Shown here piece by piece: positions 56,597 to 64,000 of a stretch of DNA of 64,000 nucleotides. Source of the stretch: Ferrimonas senticii DSM 18821 (GTDB lineage Bacteria; Pseudomonadota; Gammaproteobacteria; Enterobacterales; Shewanellaceae); the NCBI RefSeq assembly GCF_000422665.1, contig NZ_AUGM01000001.1:55352-119351 (forward strand), given 5' to 3'. Made by a program: the position numbers and the translations under genes. The notes under the pieces are model-generated. The model was not told the origin of the DNA. It ran no database searches and was given only the letters and a program-made list of their open reading frames with translations. Position 1 is the first letter of the stretch. Each line of letters begins with the position of its first letter.

Positions 56597-56845
56597 CTAG
56601 GGCGTGTTGACCTTTGCCGAATATTTTTGCGCCCATTATTGGCAACTTTTGACAGCAAATTGAACTTAGTCGGTTAATTTTACTGTTCAATGGTCACGAA
56701 GGGGCGCCTTGCAGGGTCGGACTAGCAGCTGTCACTCTTCGTCATACGATTTCGACGTAGAGCCACTATGCCTTCAATCGCAATCCTCGATTGACAGCCG
56801 CTATCCTCGACCAAATTCTGAACACCAAACGTCAACACGCCCTAG
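56597..56845. mobile_element. Miniature inverted-repeat element copy B (249 bp)
   Basis: The ends CTAGGGCGTGTTGAC (56597-56611) and GTCAACACGCCCTAG (56831-56845) are perfect 15-bp inverted repeats, extendable to about 20 bp with one mismatch. The outermost CTAG could instead be a 4-bp target duplication, as made by IS5-type elements at YTAR sites. The interior has no meaningful reading frame. The right end supplies the TAG stop of the minus-strand lipoprotein gene. Confidence 0.85.
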
Positions 56846-57240
56846 CCTTGAATCATCAGTTGTTGGCAGGGTTCTTTATATTGCTGCATCAATGGCCCTA
56901 ACTGATTGGGATTCGGCAGCGACGTGAGCATCTGCTGCTTAGCTTGGTTCAGCAATTCGCTACTGCGTTTGGCTCCCAGCGCTTCACCAAGGCGCAATTG
57001 CAAGGCGTCTGCCGATGCGGCCAGTCGTTCCGCCACTGGCGCCATCCGCTGTACCCCCATCTTGGTAATGGTGGCGCTGCTCAGCTGGTAGTAGGCGGTA
57101 CAGTTGATCATCTGCTGCTGGCTGGCGCTGATGCTGCTGGCATCGATTGATGCTGGCGCCTTGTCAGCTTGGCCACAACCGCTTAGCAGTAGCGCTAATC
57201 CTGCGCTGATGGCCATCAAAGTTGTTCGAGCTACTCTCAT
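56842..57240 (-). CDS. Hypothetical lipoprotein
   Basis: The 132-residue precursor has a lipobox (LLLSGC) and a helical mature domain with two Cys (INCTAYYQLSSATITKMG ... KEPCQQLMIQG). No family is recognised. ATG at 57240 follows an AAGGAAGAG site; the frame upstream to 57291 is not supported. Its TAG stop is in the terminal repeat of the adjacent miniature element. Confidence 0.8.
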   Translation of the reverse strand: MRVARTTLMAISAGLALLLSGCGQADKAPASIDASSISASQQQMINCTAYYQLSSATITKMGVQRMAPVAERLAASADALQLRLGEALGAKRSSELLNQAKQQMLTSLPNPNQLGPLMQQYKEPCQQLMIQG

Positions 57241-57364
57241 TTTCTCTTCCTTAAGCCGCCGTGTACTAGCTTGTTGATTTTCCAGTGACATTAATCATTG
57301 TGGTGGTAAATTCAGCATCTGGCGAGAGCGAATCTTAAGCGGATTGTTCGCCGTGGTGGTTAAG

Positions 57365-57389
57365 GTGTGTGCAAGCACTACACTTTTTG
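57365..57389 (+). promoter_or_regulatory. Attenuator-like hairpin in the pheS leader
   Basis: GTGTGTG pairs with CAC-ACAC (one bulged T) around CAAG, followed by T5. It is 117 nt before the pheS ATG, with no plus-strand gene in the preceding 1.0 kb (the FKBP gene ends at 56348). It could attenuate pheST, although no Phe-rich leader peptide was found. Confidence 0.35.
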
Positions 57390-57448
57390 TCGTAAAGCCG
57401 CGCACATCAACGCCGCCAACACTTTTGCTGGCAGCGTCAATAAAGTAA

Positions 57449-58489
<1,041 letters not shown>

Positions 58490-58512
58490 GCCAAGTTAAG
58501 GAATTAGAGAAG

Positions 58513-60921
58513 ATGAAATTCAGTGAATCTTGGCTACGTCAATGGGCCAACCCTGCGCTGACCACCGAAGAGCTGTCTGAGCAGATCTCCATGGCTGGTC
58601 TGGAAGTAGACGGTGTAGAGCCAGTGGCTGGTGACTTCCACGGCGTGAAAATTGGTCGCGTGGTGGAGTGTGGCCAACACCCAGATGCGGACAAGCTGCG
58701 CGTAACCAAAGTTGATATCGGCGCACAAGAGCTGCTGGATATCGTGTGTGGTGCGGCTAACTGTCGTTTGGGCCTGACTGTCGCGGTGGCGACCATTGGC
58801 GCAGAACTGCCAGGCGGCTTCAAAATTAAGAAAGCCAAACTGCGTGGTCAACCATCCCACGGCATGCTGTGCTCATTCAAAGAGCTGGGCATCAACATCG
58901 AATCCGACGGCATCATCGAATTGCCAGAAGACGCACCGCTGGGCACCGACATCCGCGAATACCTAGAGCTGAACGACAACATCATTGAAGTCGATCTGAC
59001 TCCAAACCGCGCAGACTGTCTGGGTCTGGCTGGTTTGGCGCGCGAAGTGGGCGTACTGAACCGCATCGCCGTTAACGAGCCAGCCGTCGCTGAAGTGACC
59101 GCCACCATCGATGCTACCCATGGCATCAAAGTGCTGGCGCCAGAGCACTGCCCACGCTACCAAGGCCGCGTGATCAAAAACGTTAACGTCAAAGCTGCCA
59201 CCCCGCTGTGGATGCAAGAGCGTCTGCGTCGTAGCGGCATTCGCAGCATCGATCCAGTAGTCGACATCACCGCGTTTGTGATGCTGGAACTGGGTCAGCC
59301 AATGCACGCTTTCGACTTGGCGAAGCTGGCAGGCGATATCCAAGTTCGTATGCCAGAGGCCGGCGAAAAGCTGACTCTGCTGGATGGCAACGAAGTTGAG
59401 ATCAAAGCTGACACCCTGCTGATCGCCGATGACAATGGTCCGTTGGCACTGGCGGGCATTTTCGGCGGCGAAGCCAGCGGCGTGACCGTTGACACCACCG
59501 ATGTGCTGCTGGAGTGTGCGTTCTTCAACCCGCTGTCAATCATCGGTAAAGCCCGTGCTTACGGTCTGCACACCGACGCGTCGCACCGTTTCGAGCGTGG
59601 CGTGGATTCTCAGCTGCAAGCCAAAGCGATGGCGCGTGCGACCGAGCTGCTGCTGCAGATCTGCGGCGGTGAAGCTGGCCCAGTGGTTGAAGTGAAATCT
59701 GATGAGCATCTGCCACAGCAAGCCAACATCCTGCTGCGCCGCGAGAAGCTGGACGCGCTGCTGGGTCACGAGATTGACGATGCCGATGTGAGCGAGATCC
59801 TGACCCGTCTGGGTTGTCAGGTAACCGTGGTTGACGGCGATTGGCAAGCGATTGCCCCAAGCTGGCGCTTCGATATGGCGATCGAGCAAGACTTGATCGA
59901 AGAAGTGGCTCGTATCTACGGCTACAACAACATCCCGAACTTGGCACCAACCGCCGAGTTGAAGATGACCAACCATCAAGAAGCCAAACTGCCGCTGGCA
60001 CGCATTCGCAGCCTGCTGGTCGATCGTGGCTTCCAAGAAGCGATCACCTACAGCTTTGTTGATCCAAAAGTGCAGCAGCGTCTGCACCCTCAGGATGAAG
60101 CGCTGATCCTGCCACACCCAATCAGCTCCGAAATGTCGGCGATGCGAGTATCGCTGTGGACTGGTCTGCTGGGTGCAGTAGCGCACAACCAAGCACGTCA
60201 GCAAGGTCGCGTTCGTTTCTTTGAATCCGGTCTGCGCTTTACCAAAGACAACGGCAATGCGCCTGCGGGCAGCTACGTGGTTGACGGTTGGGTACAGCAG
60301 CCAATGCTGGCCGGCGTTATCGCTGGTAACCAGAGCGAAGAGCACTGGGACATGGCTTCCAGCACCGTTGATTTCTTCGATCTGAAAGGCGATCTGGAAG
60401 CGGTACTGGCACTGACCAATGCCCCAGAGCAGTTCAGCTTCCGCAAGGCAAGCCACAGCGCGCTGCACCCAGGTCAAACCGCTGAGATCCTAAAAGGTGA
60501 TGAAGTGGTTGGTCTGATCGGCGCTATCCACCCACAGCACGAAAAGAAACTGGGTCTGAACGGCCGTACCGTGGTGTTTGAAATTGCTCAAGCCGCGATC
60601 GTTGACCGTCAGCTGCCAAAAGCGGCTCCAGTGTCTAAGTTCCCTGCTAACCGTCGCGATATTGCGGTTGTGGTAGCGGATCAAATCGGTGCTGGCGATG
60701 TTACCAAAATGATTGAAAATGTTGGCGGAAATCAACTGGTTGCCGTAAACTTGTTCGACGTATACACAGGTAAAGGTGTTGCCGAAGGCCATAAGAGTTT
60801 GGCCATCGCTCTAACGCTGCAAGCGGTCGACCGTACTCTGGAAGAGAAAGAGATCGCCGATACCGTTGAGAACATCGTTGCAACCCTGAAGTCCGAATTC
60901 AACGCACAGTTGAGGGATTAA
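58513..60921 (+). CDS. pheT: Phenylalanyl-tRNA synthetase beta subunit
   Basis: The 802-residue subunit has the N-terminal tRNA-binding domain ([21 protein letters not shown]), the B3/B4 editing domain, B5 and a C-terminal anticodon-binding ferredoxin fold. The length is normal. AAGGAATTAGAGAAG precedes the ATG. ihfA follows 4 nt after its stop, as in E. coli. Confidence 0.97.
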   Translation: MKFSESWLRQWANPALTTEELSEQISMAGLEVDGVEPVAGDFHGVKIGRVVECGQHPDADKLRVTKVDIGAQELLDIVCGAANCRLGLTVAVATIGAELPGGFKIKKAKLRGQPSHGMLCSFKELGINIESDGIIELPEDAPLGTDIREYLELNDNIIEVDLTPNRADCLGLAGLAREVGVLNRIAVNEPAVAEVTATIDATHGIKVLAPEHCPRYQGRVIKNVNVKAATPLWMQERLRRSGIRSIDPVVDITAFVMLELGQPMHAFDLAKLAGDIQVRMPEAGEKLTLLDGNEVEIKADTLLIADDNGPLALAGIFGGEASGVTVDTTDVLLECAFFNPLSIIGKARAYGLHTDASHRFERGVDSQLQAKAMARATELLLQICGGEAGPVVEVKSDEHLPQQANILLRREKLDALLGHEIDDADVSEILTRLGCQVTVVDGDWQAIAPSWRFDMAIEQDLIEEVARIYGYNNIPNLAPTAELKMTNHQEAKLPLARIRSLLVDRGFQEAITYSFVDPKVQQRLHPQDEALILPHPISSEMSAMRVSLWTGLLGAVAHNQARQQGRVRFFESGLRFTKDNGNAPAGSYVVDGWVQQPMLAGVIAGNQSEEHWDMASSTVDFFDLKGDLEAVLALTNAPEQFSFRKASHSALHPGQTAEILKGDEVVGLIGAIHPQHEKKLGLNGRTVVFEIAQAAIVDRQLPKAAPVSKFPANRRDIAVVVADQIGAGDVTKMIENVGGNQLVAVNLFDVYTGKGVAEGHKSLAIALTLQAVDRTLEEKEIADTVENIVATLKSEFNAQLRD

Positions 60922-60925
60922 AAAA

Positions 60926-61228
60926 ATGGCTCTGACCAAAGCCGATATGGCAGAGATCCTCATTGAGGAACTGAATCTGCATAAAACCGACGCCAAGGAT
61001 CTGGTGGAAGCTTTTTTTGAAGAGATCCGCTTAGCCTTGGAAGCCGGCGAGCAGGTGAAACTGTCCGGTTTTGGCAACTTCGATCTTCGGGAAAAGACGG
61101 AGCGGCCAGGACGCAACCCAAAAACCGGTGAAGATATTCCAATTACCGCTCGTCGCGTAGTGACCTTCCGTCCAGGACAGAAGCTCAAAGCCCGCATCGA
61201 AGAATCGGAACTGTTGCACGGCAACTAA
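60926..61228 (+). CDS. ihfA: Integration host factor alpha subunit
   Basis: The 100-residue DNA-bending protein has the [12 protein letters not shown] beta-arm and the FRPGQKLK ending. [18 protein letters not shown] matches IhfA rather than HU or IhfB. It is the last gene of pheST-ihfA. GAGGG precedes the ATG. Confidence 0.97.
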   Translation: MALTKADMAEILIEELNLHKTDAKDLVEAFFEEIRLALEAGEQVKLSGFGNFDLREKTERPGRNPKTGEDIPITARRVVTFRPGQKLKARIEESELLHGN

Positions 61229-61252
61229 GCCGAAGCACAGATCGCACCAACC

Positions 61253-61283
61253 AAACGCCGCTTCAATTGAAGCGGCGTTTTTT
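61253..61283 (+). terminator. Terminator after pheST-ihfA
   Basis: AAACGCCGCTTCAA pairs with TTGAAGCGGCGTTT as a perfect palindrome followed by T4. Confidence 0.93.
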
Positions 61284-61288
61284 ATGGC

Positions 61289-61303
61289 GTCAACACGCTC
61301 TAG
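61289..61303. repeat. Solo copy of the miniature-element terminal repeat
   Basis: GTCAACACGCTCTAG matches copy B's right end (56831-56845) at 14 of 15 bases. No matching partner or element interior was found nearby. The CTAG overlaps the TAG stop of the NTF2-like gene, as copy B's does for the lipoprotein gene. It could be a remnant of an excised element. Confidence 0.6.
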
Positions 61304-61638
61304 TTCGAGCGGCCAAGATAGGCATGAATCGATGTCACTAAGCCTGCTTCATTAAAGCGAATAACATCAACAACGTGCAGCACTTCGCTGCCATCGACTA
61401 CGATTATAAGTTCACCGGCAACGGCATTAGCGTTAACCATGGTCGATAACACCTCAATGGTGATGCCGTCGACATTGGCAAAATTTTTCTCGGTTTCGCT
61501 TATTGCCGCGGCTTTGCCTACCACGGAAATTTTCCAATCCCGCAGTTGGACATCATCAGCAAACATCGCCGATACAGCCTCAAGATCCTGATTCTGATAA
61601 TGGTTTAGGTAGCAGAGAAAACGATTTACCGGCTCCAA
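61300..61638 (-). CDS. NTF2-like (SnoaL-type) protein
   Basis: The 112-residue protein has an alpha+beta cone fold pattern (FLCYLNHYQNQDLEAVSAMFADDVQLRDW ... VVDVIRFNEAGLVTSIHAYLG), typical of SnoaL/NTF2-like proteins. These bind or transform small hydrophobic ligands; nothing more specific can be said. The start is TTG at 61638, decided by AAGGAG 6 nt upstream; the next Met lies inside the fold. Its stop falls in the solo terminal repeat. Confidence 0.8.
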   Translation of the reverse strand: MEPVNRFLCYLNHYQNQDLEAVSAMFADDVQLRDWKISVVGKAAAISETEKNFANVDGITIEVLSTMVNANAVAGELIIVVDGSEVLHVVDVIRFNEAGLVTSIHAYLGRSN

Positions 61639-61712
61639 AGGCGGCTCCTTGTACGGTAATGCAGTAATGCATTAAACGTTCCTAAGAGGCGATCTGGCGC
61701 AGCCGAAAATTT

Positions 61713-61751
61713 AAGGCGTTGAAGCTCCATTGTGGGGGGCTTCAACGCCTT
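61713..61751 (-). terminator. Terminator of the his operon
   Basis: On the minus strand AAGGCGTTGAAGC pairs with GCTTCAACGCCTT (13 bp) around a 13-nt loop, followed by AAATTTT. It lies 34 nt past the hisIE stop. Confidence 0.88.
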
Positions 61752-61785
61752 GTTAGCTACTACCAATTGTTGTTCCAGCAAACGC

Positions 61786-62406
61786 TTATTTGGCGCGCTG
61801 CAGTAGCACTTGCAGTACCTCTTCGAAGCTGACTTGCTGTTGTTCTAGCAGCACCGTTAGGTGATAGAGCAGATCCGCCGCTTCCTGCTTCAGGTTGTCT
61901 TTATCGTTAGTGGCGGCGGCCAGCGCCACCTCGACCCCTTCTTCACCGACTTTTTGCGCGACTCGGCGGGGCATCCCTTGCAACAGCGAGGCGGTGTAAC
62001 TGTTGTTGGGATCGGCGTGGCGACGAGCGGCGATAACGTTCGCAAGCTTGCCTAGCATCGGCTGATTGTCACCATCCGCAAAGCAACTGTTGCTGCCTAA
62101 ATGGCAAGTGGGACCGGCGGGTAGGGCTTGGATCAAAATGCTGTCGTGATCGCAATCGGAACCCAAGGTCACCAAGCTTAGGGTGTTGCCGGACGCTTCC
62201 CCTTTGGTCCACAGTCGTTGCTTAGAGCGGCTATAGAAGGTCACCAAGCCGGTTTCCAGGGTGTGCGCCAGCGCTGCAGGGTTCATGTAGCCCTGCATCA
62301 GCACTTGGCCGGTTAAGTGGTGTTGGACGATGGCCGGCACGAGATTGGCGACCTTGTCCCAGTCCACTTTGACTTGTTCAACGGTGAGCTCAGAGTTTGC
62401 TTTCAT
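61786..62406 (-). CDS. hisI: Bifunctional phosphoribosyl-AMP cyclohydrolase/phosphoribosyl-ATP pyrophosphatase HisIE
   Basis: The 206-residue fused enzyme performs steps 2 and 3 of histidine synthesis. It has a HisI domain ([33 protein letters not shown]) and a HisE domain ([23 protein letters not shown]). Start overlaps the hisF stop by 4 bp. Last gene of the operon. Confidence 0.96.
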   Translation of the reverse strand: MKANSELTVEQVKVDWDKVANLVPAIVQHHLTGQVLMQGYMNPAALAHTLETGLVTFYSRSKQRLWTKGEASGNTLSLVTLGSDCDHDSILIQALPAGPTCHLGSNSCFADGDNQPMLGKLANVIAARRHADPNNSYTASLLQGMPRRVAQKVGEEGVEVALAAATNDKDNLKQEAADLLYHLTVLLEQQQVSFEEVLQVLLQRAK

Positions 62407-63176
62407 GGACGGATCTCAATCTGTTGCTTACGAAGATAGGCTTTTAACTCTGGGATGGCGATGATCCCTTTGTGAAACACCGATGCGGCCAGTGCACCAT
62501 CGACCTTGGCTTGGGTAAATACATCGGCAAAGTGGGCGGGTGTGCCAGCGCCGCCGGAGGCGATCAAGGGCACTTTGCATACCTCGCGCACCAGCTTGAG
62601 CTGAGTAAGATCATAGCCTTGGCGCACGCCATCTTGGTTCATGGTATTCAGTACGATTTCGCCGGCGCCGCGGCGCTGCACTTCTTGCACCCATTCTAGA
62701 GTGGTCCAACCGGCCTCAATGGTGGACTGCTCGGAGCCGGTGTATTGCTTAACGCGGTACTGATTGCTGGCGGCATCAAACCAACTGTCGATACCGACCA
62801 CCACGCATTGGCGGCCAAAGCGGTCGTTAAGGCGGTTGATAAGATCGGGATCTGCAAGGGCAGGGCTATTGACCGAAATTTTATCAGCGCCATCGGCCAA
62901 GATCTGCGCGGCATCGGCGACGGTTTTTATGCCACCGGCAACGCAGAATGGGATATCTAACTGTTCGGCTACCCGTGCCACCCAGCTTTTATCCACGGTG
63001 CGACCATCGACGCTGGCGGTGATGTCATAGAACACCAACTCATCGGCGCCTTCTTGGGCGTAACGCGCCGCCAGCGGCACGATGTCGCCGACAATCTGGT
63101 GGTTTTTAAACTGAACCCCTTTGACCACTTTGCCATCGCGCACGTCCAGACAGGGGATCAAGCGTTTTGCCAACAT
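62403..63176 (-). CDS. hisF: Imidazole glycerol phosphate synthase cyclase subunit HisF
   Basis: The 257-residue TIM barrel forms IGP and AICAR with ammonia from HisH. Visible are the catalytic Asp in [21 protein letters not shown] and the GGAGTPAHF phosphate loop. ATG overlaps hisA by 19 bp and has a GGAGG site inside it. Confidence 0.97.
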   Translation of the reverse strand: MLAKRLIPCLDVRDGKVVKGVQFKNHQIVGDIVPLAARYAQEGADELVFYDITASVDGRTVDKSWVARVAEQLDIPFCVAGGIKTVADAAQILADGADKISVNSPALADPDLINRLNDRFGRQCVVVGIDSWFDAASNQYRVKQYTGSEQSTIEAGWTTLEWVQEVQRRGAGEIVLNTMNQDGVRQGYDLTQLKLVREVCKVPLIASGGAGTPAHFADVFTQAKVDGALAASVFHKGIIAIPELKAYLRKQQIEIRP

Positions 63177-63895
63177 GCCAGCGCCTCCTCAATGGTAAAG
63201 GTGCCTGCCAGCAGCGCCTTGCCGATGATTACCCCGCTAACGTTAAGCTGTTTGAGCTTAGCCAGATCGTCAAGCTGGTGAATGCCGCCGGAGGCCTGCC
63301 ACTTAAGCATTGGAAACTGCTGTTGCAGTCGGTCGTAGAGATCAAAGTTGGGGCCAAACATCATGCCGTCGCGATCGACATCGGTGCACAGCACGTGGCT
63401 CATGCCTGCCGCCAGCAGTGGGTCGATGGCGTCACTCATCTTTTTGCCCGAGCCTTGCTGCCAGCCGTGGGTCAGCACTTGTGGGGTACCGTCGTTATCG
63501 AGGCGGACGTCCAAGGCGATGGTGAAGCGTTCGCGGCCATAACGTTCGAGCCAGCCGCCAACCAATTGCGGTTGACTGACCGCCAGCGAACCGATAACCA
63601 CACGGTTGACCCCAAGGCTCAGCAGCGCCTCAACTTCCGCTTCGGTGCGAATGCCGCCCCCCACTTGGATTGGCGCCTTAACATTAGCAACGATGGTGGC
63701 GATGGCATCCAGTTGCCGTTTACTGGGATCTTTGGCGCCATCAAGGTCGACCAAGTGCAGTTGCTGGCTGCCCGCTTGCTGATAGCGACTCAGCTGGGCA
63801 ATGGCATCGATATCGAAGTTGGTCACTTGGCTAAAGTCGCCTTGTTTCAGGCGAACTACGTTGCCGCCAATCAGATCAATGGCTGGGATGATCAT
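63158..63895 (-). CDS. hisA: ProFAR isomerase HisA
   Basis: The 245-residue TIM barrel isomerises the ProFAR aldose to the ketose. It has [20 protein letters not shown], the Asp in CTDVDRDG and [15 protein letters not shown] overlap with the hisH stop couples translation. Confidence 0.97.
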   Translation of the reverse strand: MIIPAIDLIGGNVVRLKQGDFSQVTNFDIDAIAQLSRYQQAGSQQLHLVDLDGAKDPSKRQLDAIATIVANVKAPIQVGGGIRTEAEVEALLSLGVNRVVIGSLAVSQPQLVGGWLERYGRERFTIALDVRLDNDGTPQVLTHGWQQGSGKKMSDAIDPLLAAGMSHVLCTDVDRDGMMFGPNFDLYDRLQQQFPMLKWQASGGIHQLDDLAKLKQLNVSGVIIGKALLAGTFTIEEALACWQNA

Positions 63896-64000
63896 CCTTG
63901 AAGCTCCAAAAAGTTTTGTAAGATCTTTGCGCCCACGGCGCTACTGCGCTCTGGGTGAAACTGCAGTCCCATCAGGTTGTCACGGCCGATGGCGGCGGAA
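63892..64000 (-). CDS. hisH: Imidazole glycerol phosphate synthase glutaminase subunit HisH (C-terminal end only)
   Basis: The last 35 or so codons are in the window and read [25 protein letters not shown]. They include the catalytic His and Glu of the class I glutamine amidotransferase triad (QFHPE). Position upstream of hisA with an ATGA overlap confirms the call. The N-terminus lies beyond the right edge. Confidence 0.93.
   Translation of the reverse strand, partial: SAAIGRDNLMGLQFHPERSSAVGAKILQNFLELQG

Noticed and set aside
63167-63901. 244-codon plus-strand frame opposite hisA
   Set aside because: It mirrors hisA almost exactly and has no family features; hisA is intact on the minus strand.

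Overview
The window reads as chromosomal DNA from a metal- or anaerobically respiring marine gammaproteobacterium of the Shewanella/Ferrimonas type (Alteromonadales). This is inferred from gene content, not from a database match. The supporting genes are an Rnf complex, rpoS, two tandem small tetraheme cytochromes of the CctA/STC type, a NapC/CymA-type quinol dehydrogenase, a hexaheme cytochrome, feoAB with fur nearby, an H-NOX sensor with a kinase, the VC_2705-type acetate-like symporter pair, and many c-di-GMP/PAS-type signalling proteins. Coding density is high. No rRNA, tRNA, CRISPR array or intact prophage was seen.

Layout. 1-4 kb: rnfABC on the minus strand; rnfC runs off the left edge and carries an Ala/Lys-rich tail built of repeats, three of them identical 129-bp units. 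4-10.5 kb: a CsrD/MshH-like degenerate GGDEF-EAL protein, a small disordered protein, the two-subunit sodium:solute symporter, a heptanucleotide tandem array and rpoS without its usual nlpD neighbour. 11-15 kb: a secreted endonuclease/exonuclease/phosphatase-fold protein, a TorR-like response regulator without a sensor, a glyoxalase-II-type hydrolase and two thioredoxin-fold proteins. 15-22 kb: a four-carbon acid sugar (threonate-type) catabolic cluster (ltnD-otnK-otnC-otnI-permease plus glycerate kinase) with a divergent DeoR-type regulator and a CRP-like site.

22-28 kb: hexaheme cytochrome, feoAB behind a Fur-box-like sequence, NapC-type cytochrome, glnS, fur. 29-35 kb: cobB, biotin genes (bioA divergent from bioBFCD), htpX. 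35.7-41 kb: twin tetraheme cytochromes, queD, then a compact operon (lipoprotein, MsrB-MsrA fusion, H-NOX, hybrid kinase) behind a near-consensus CRP site, and a small tyrosine phosphatase. 41-49.7 kb: rne and rluC (divergent), phasin and phaR around three evenly spaced operator-like palindromes, a second degenerate GGDEF-EAL protein and a LysR regulator. 49.8-57 kb: topB, a membrane PAS protein without output domain, a duplicated winged-helix/PD-(D/E)XK-like protein, pdxY, an FKBP isomerase, a lipoprotein and two copies of a miniature inverted-repeat element. 57.5-64 kb: pheST-ihfA, an NTF2-like protein and the end of a his operon (hisH-A-F-IE) leaving at the right edge.

Most of the window is conserved housekeeping. 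The less explained parts are the H-NOX/Msr operon, the miniature elements whose ends form stop codons of neighbouring genes, the spaced PhaR operators, the orphan PAS sensor, the nuclease-like protein and the RnfC tail expansion. All identities and spacings were read by eye.
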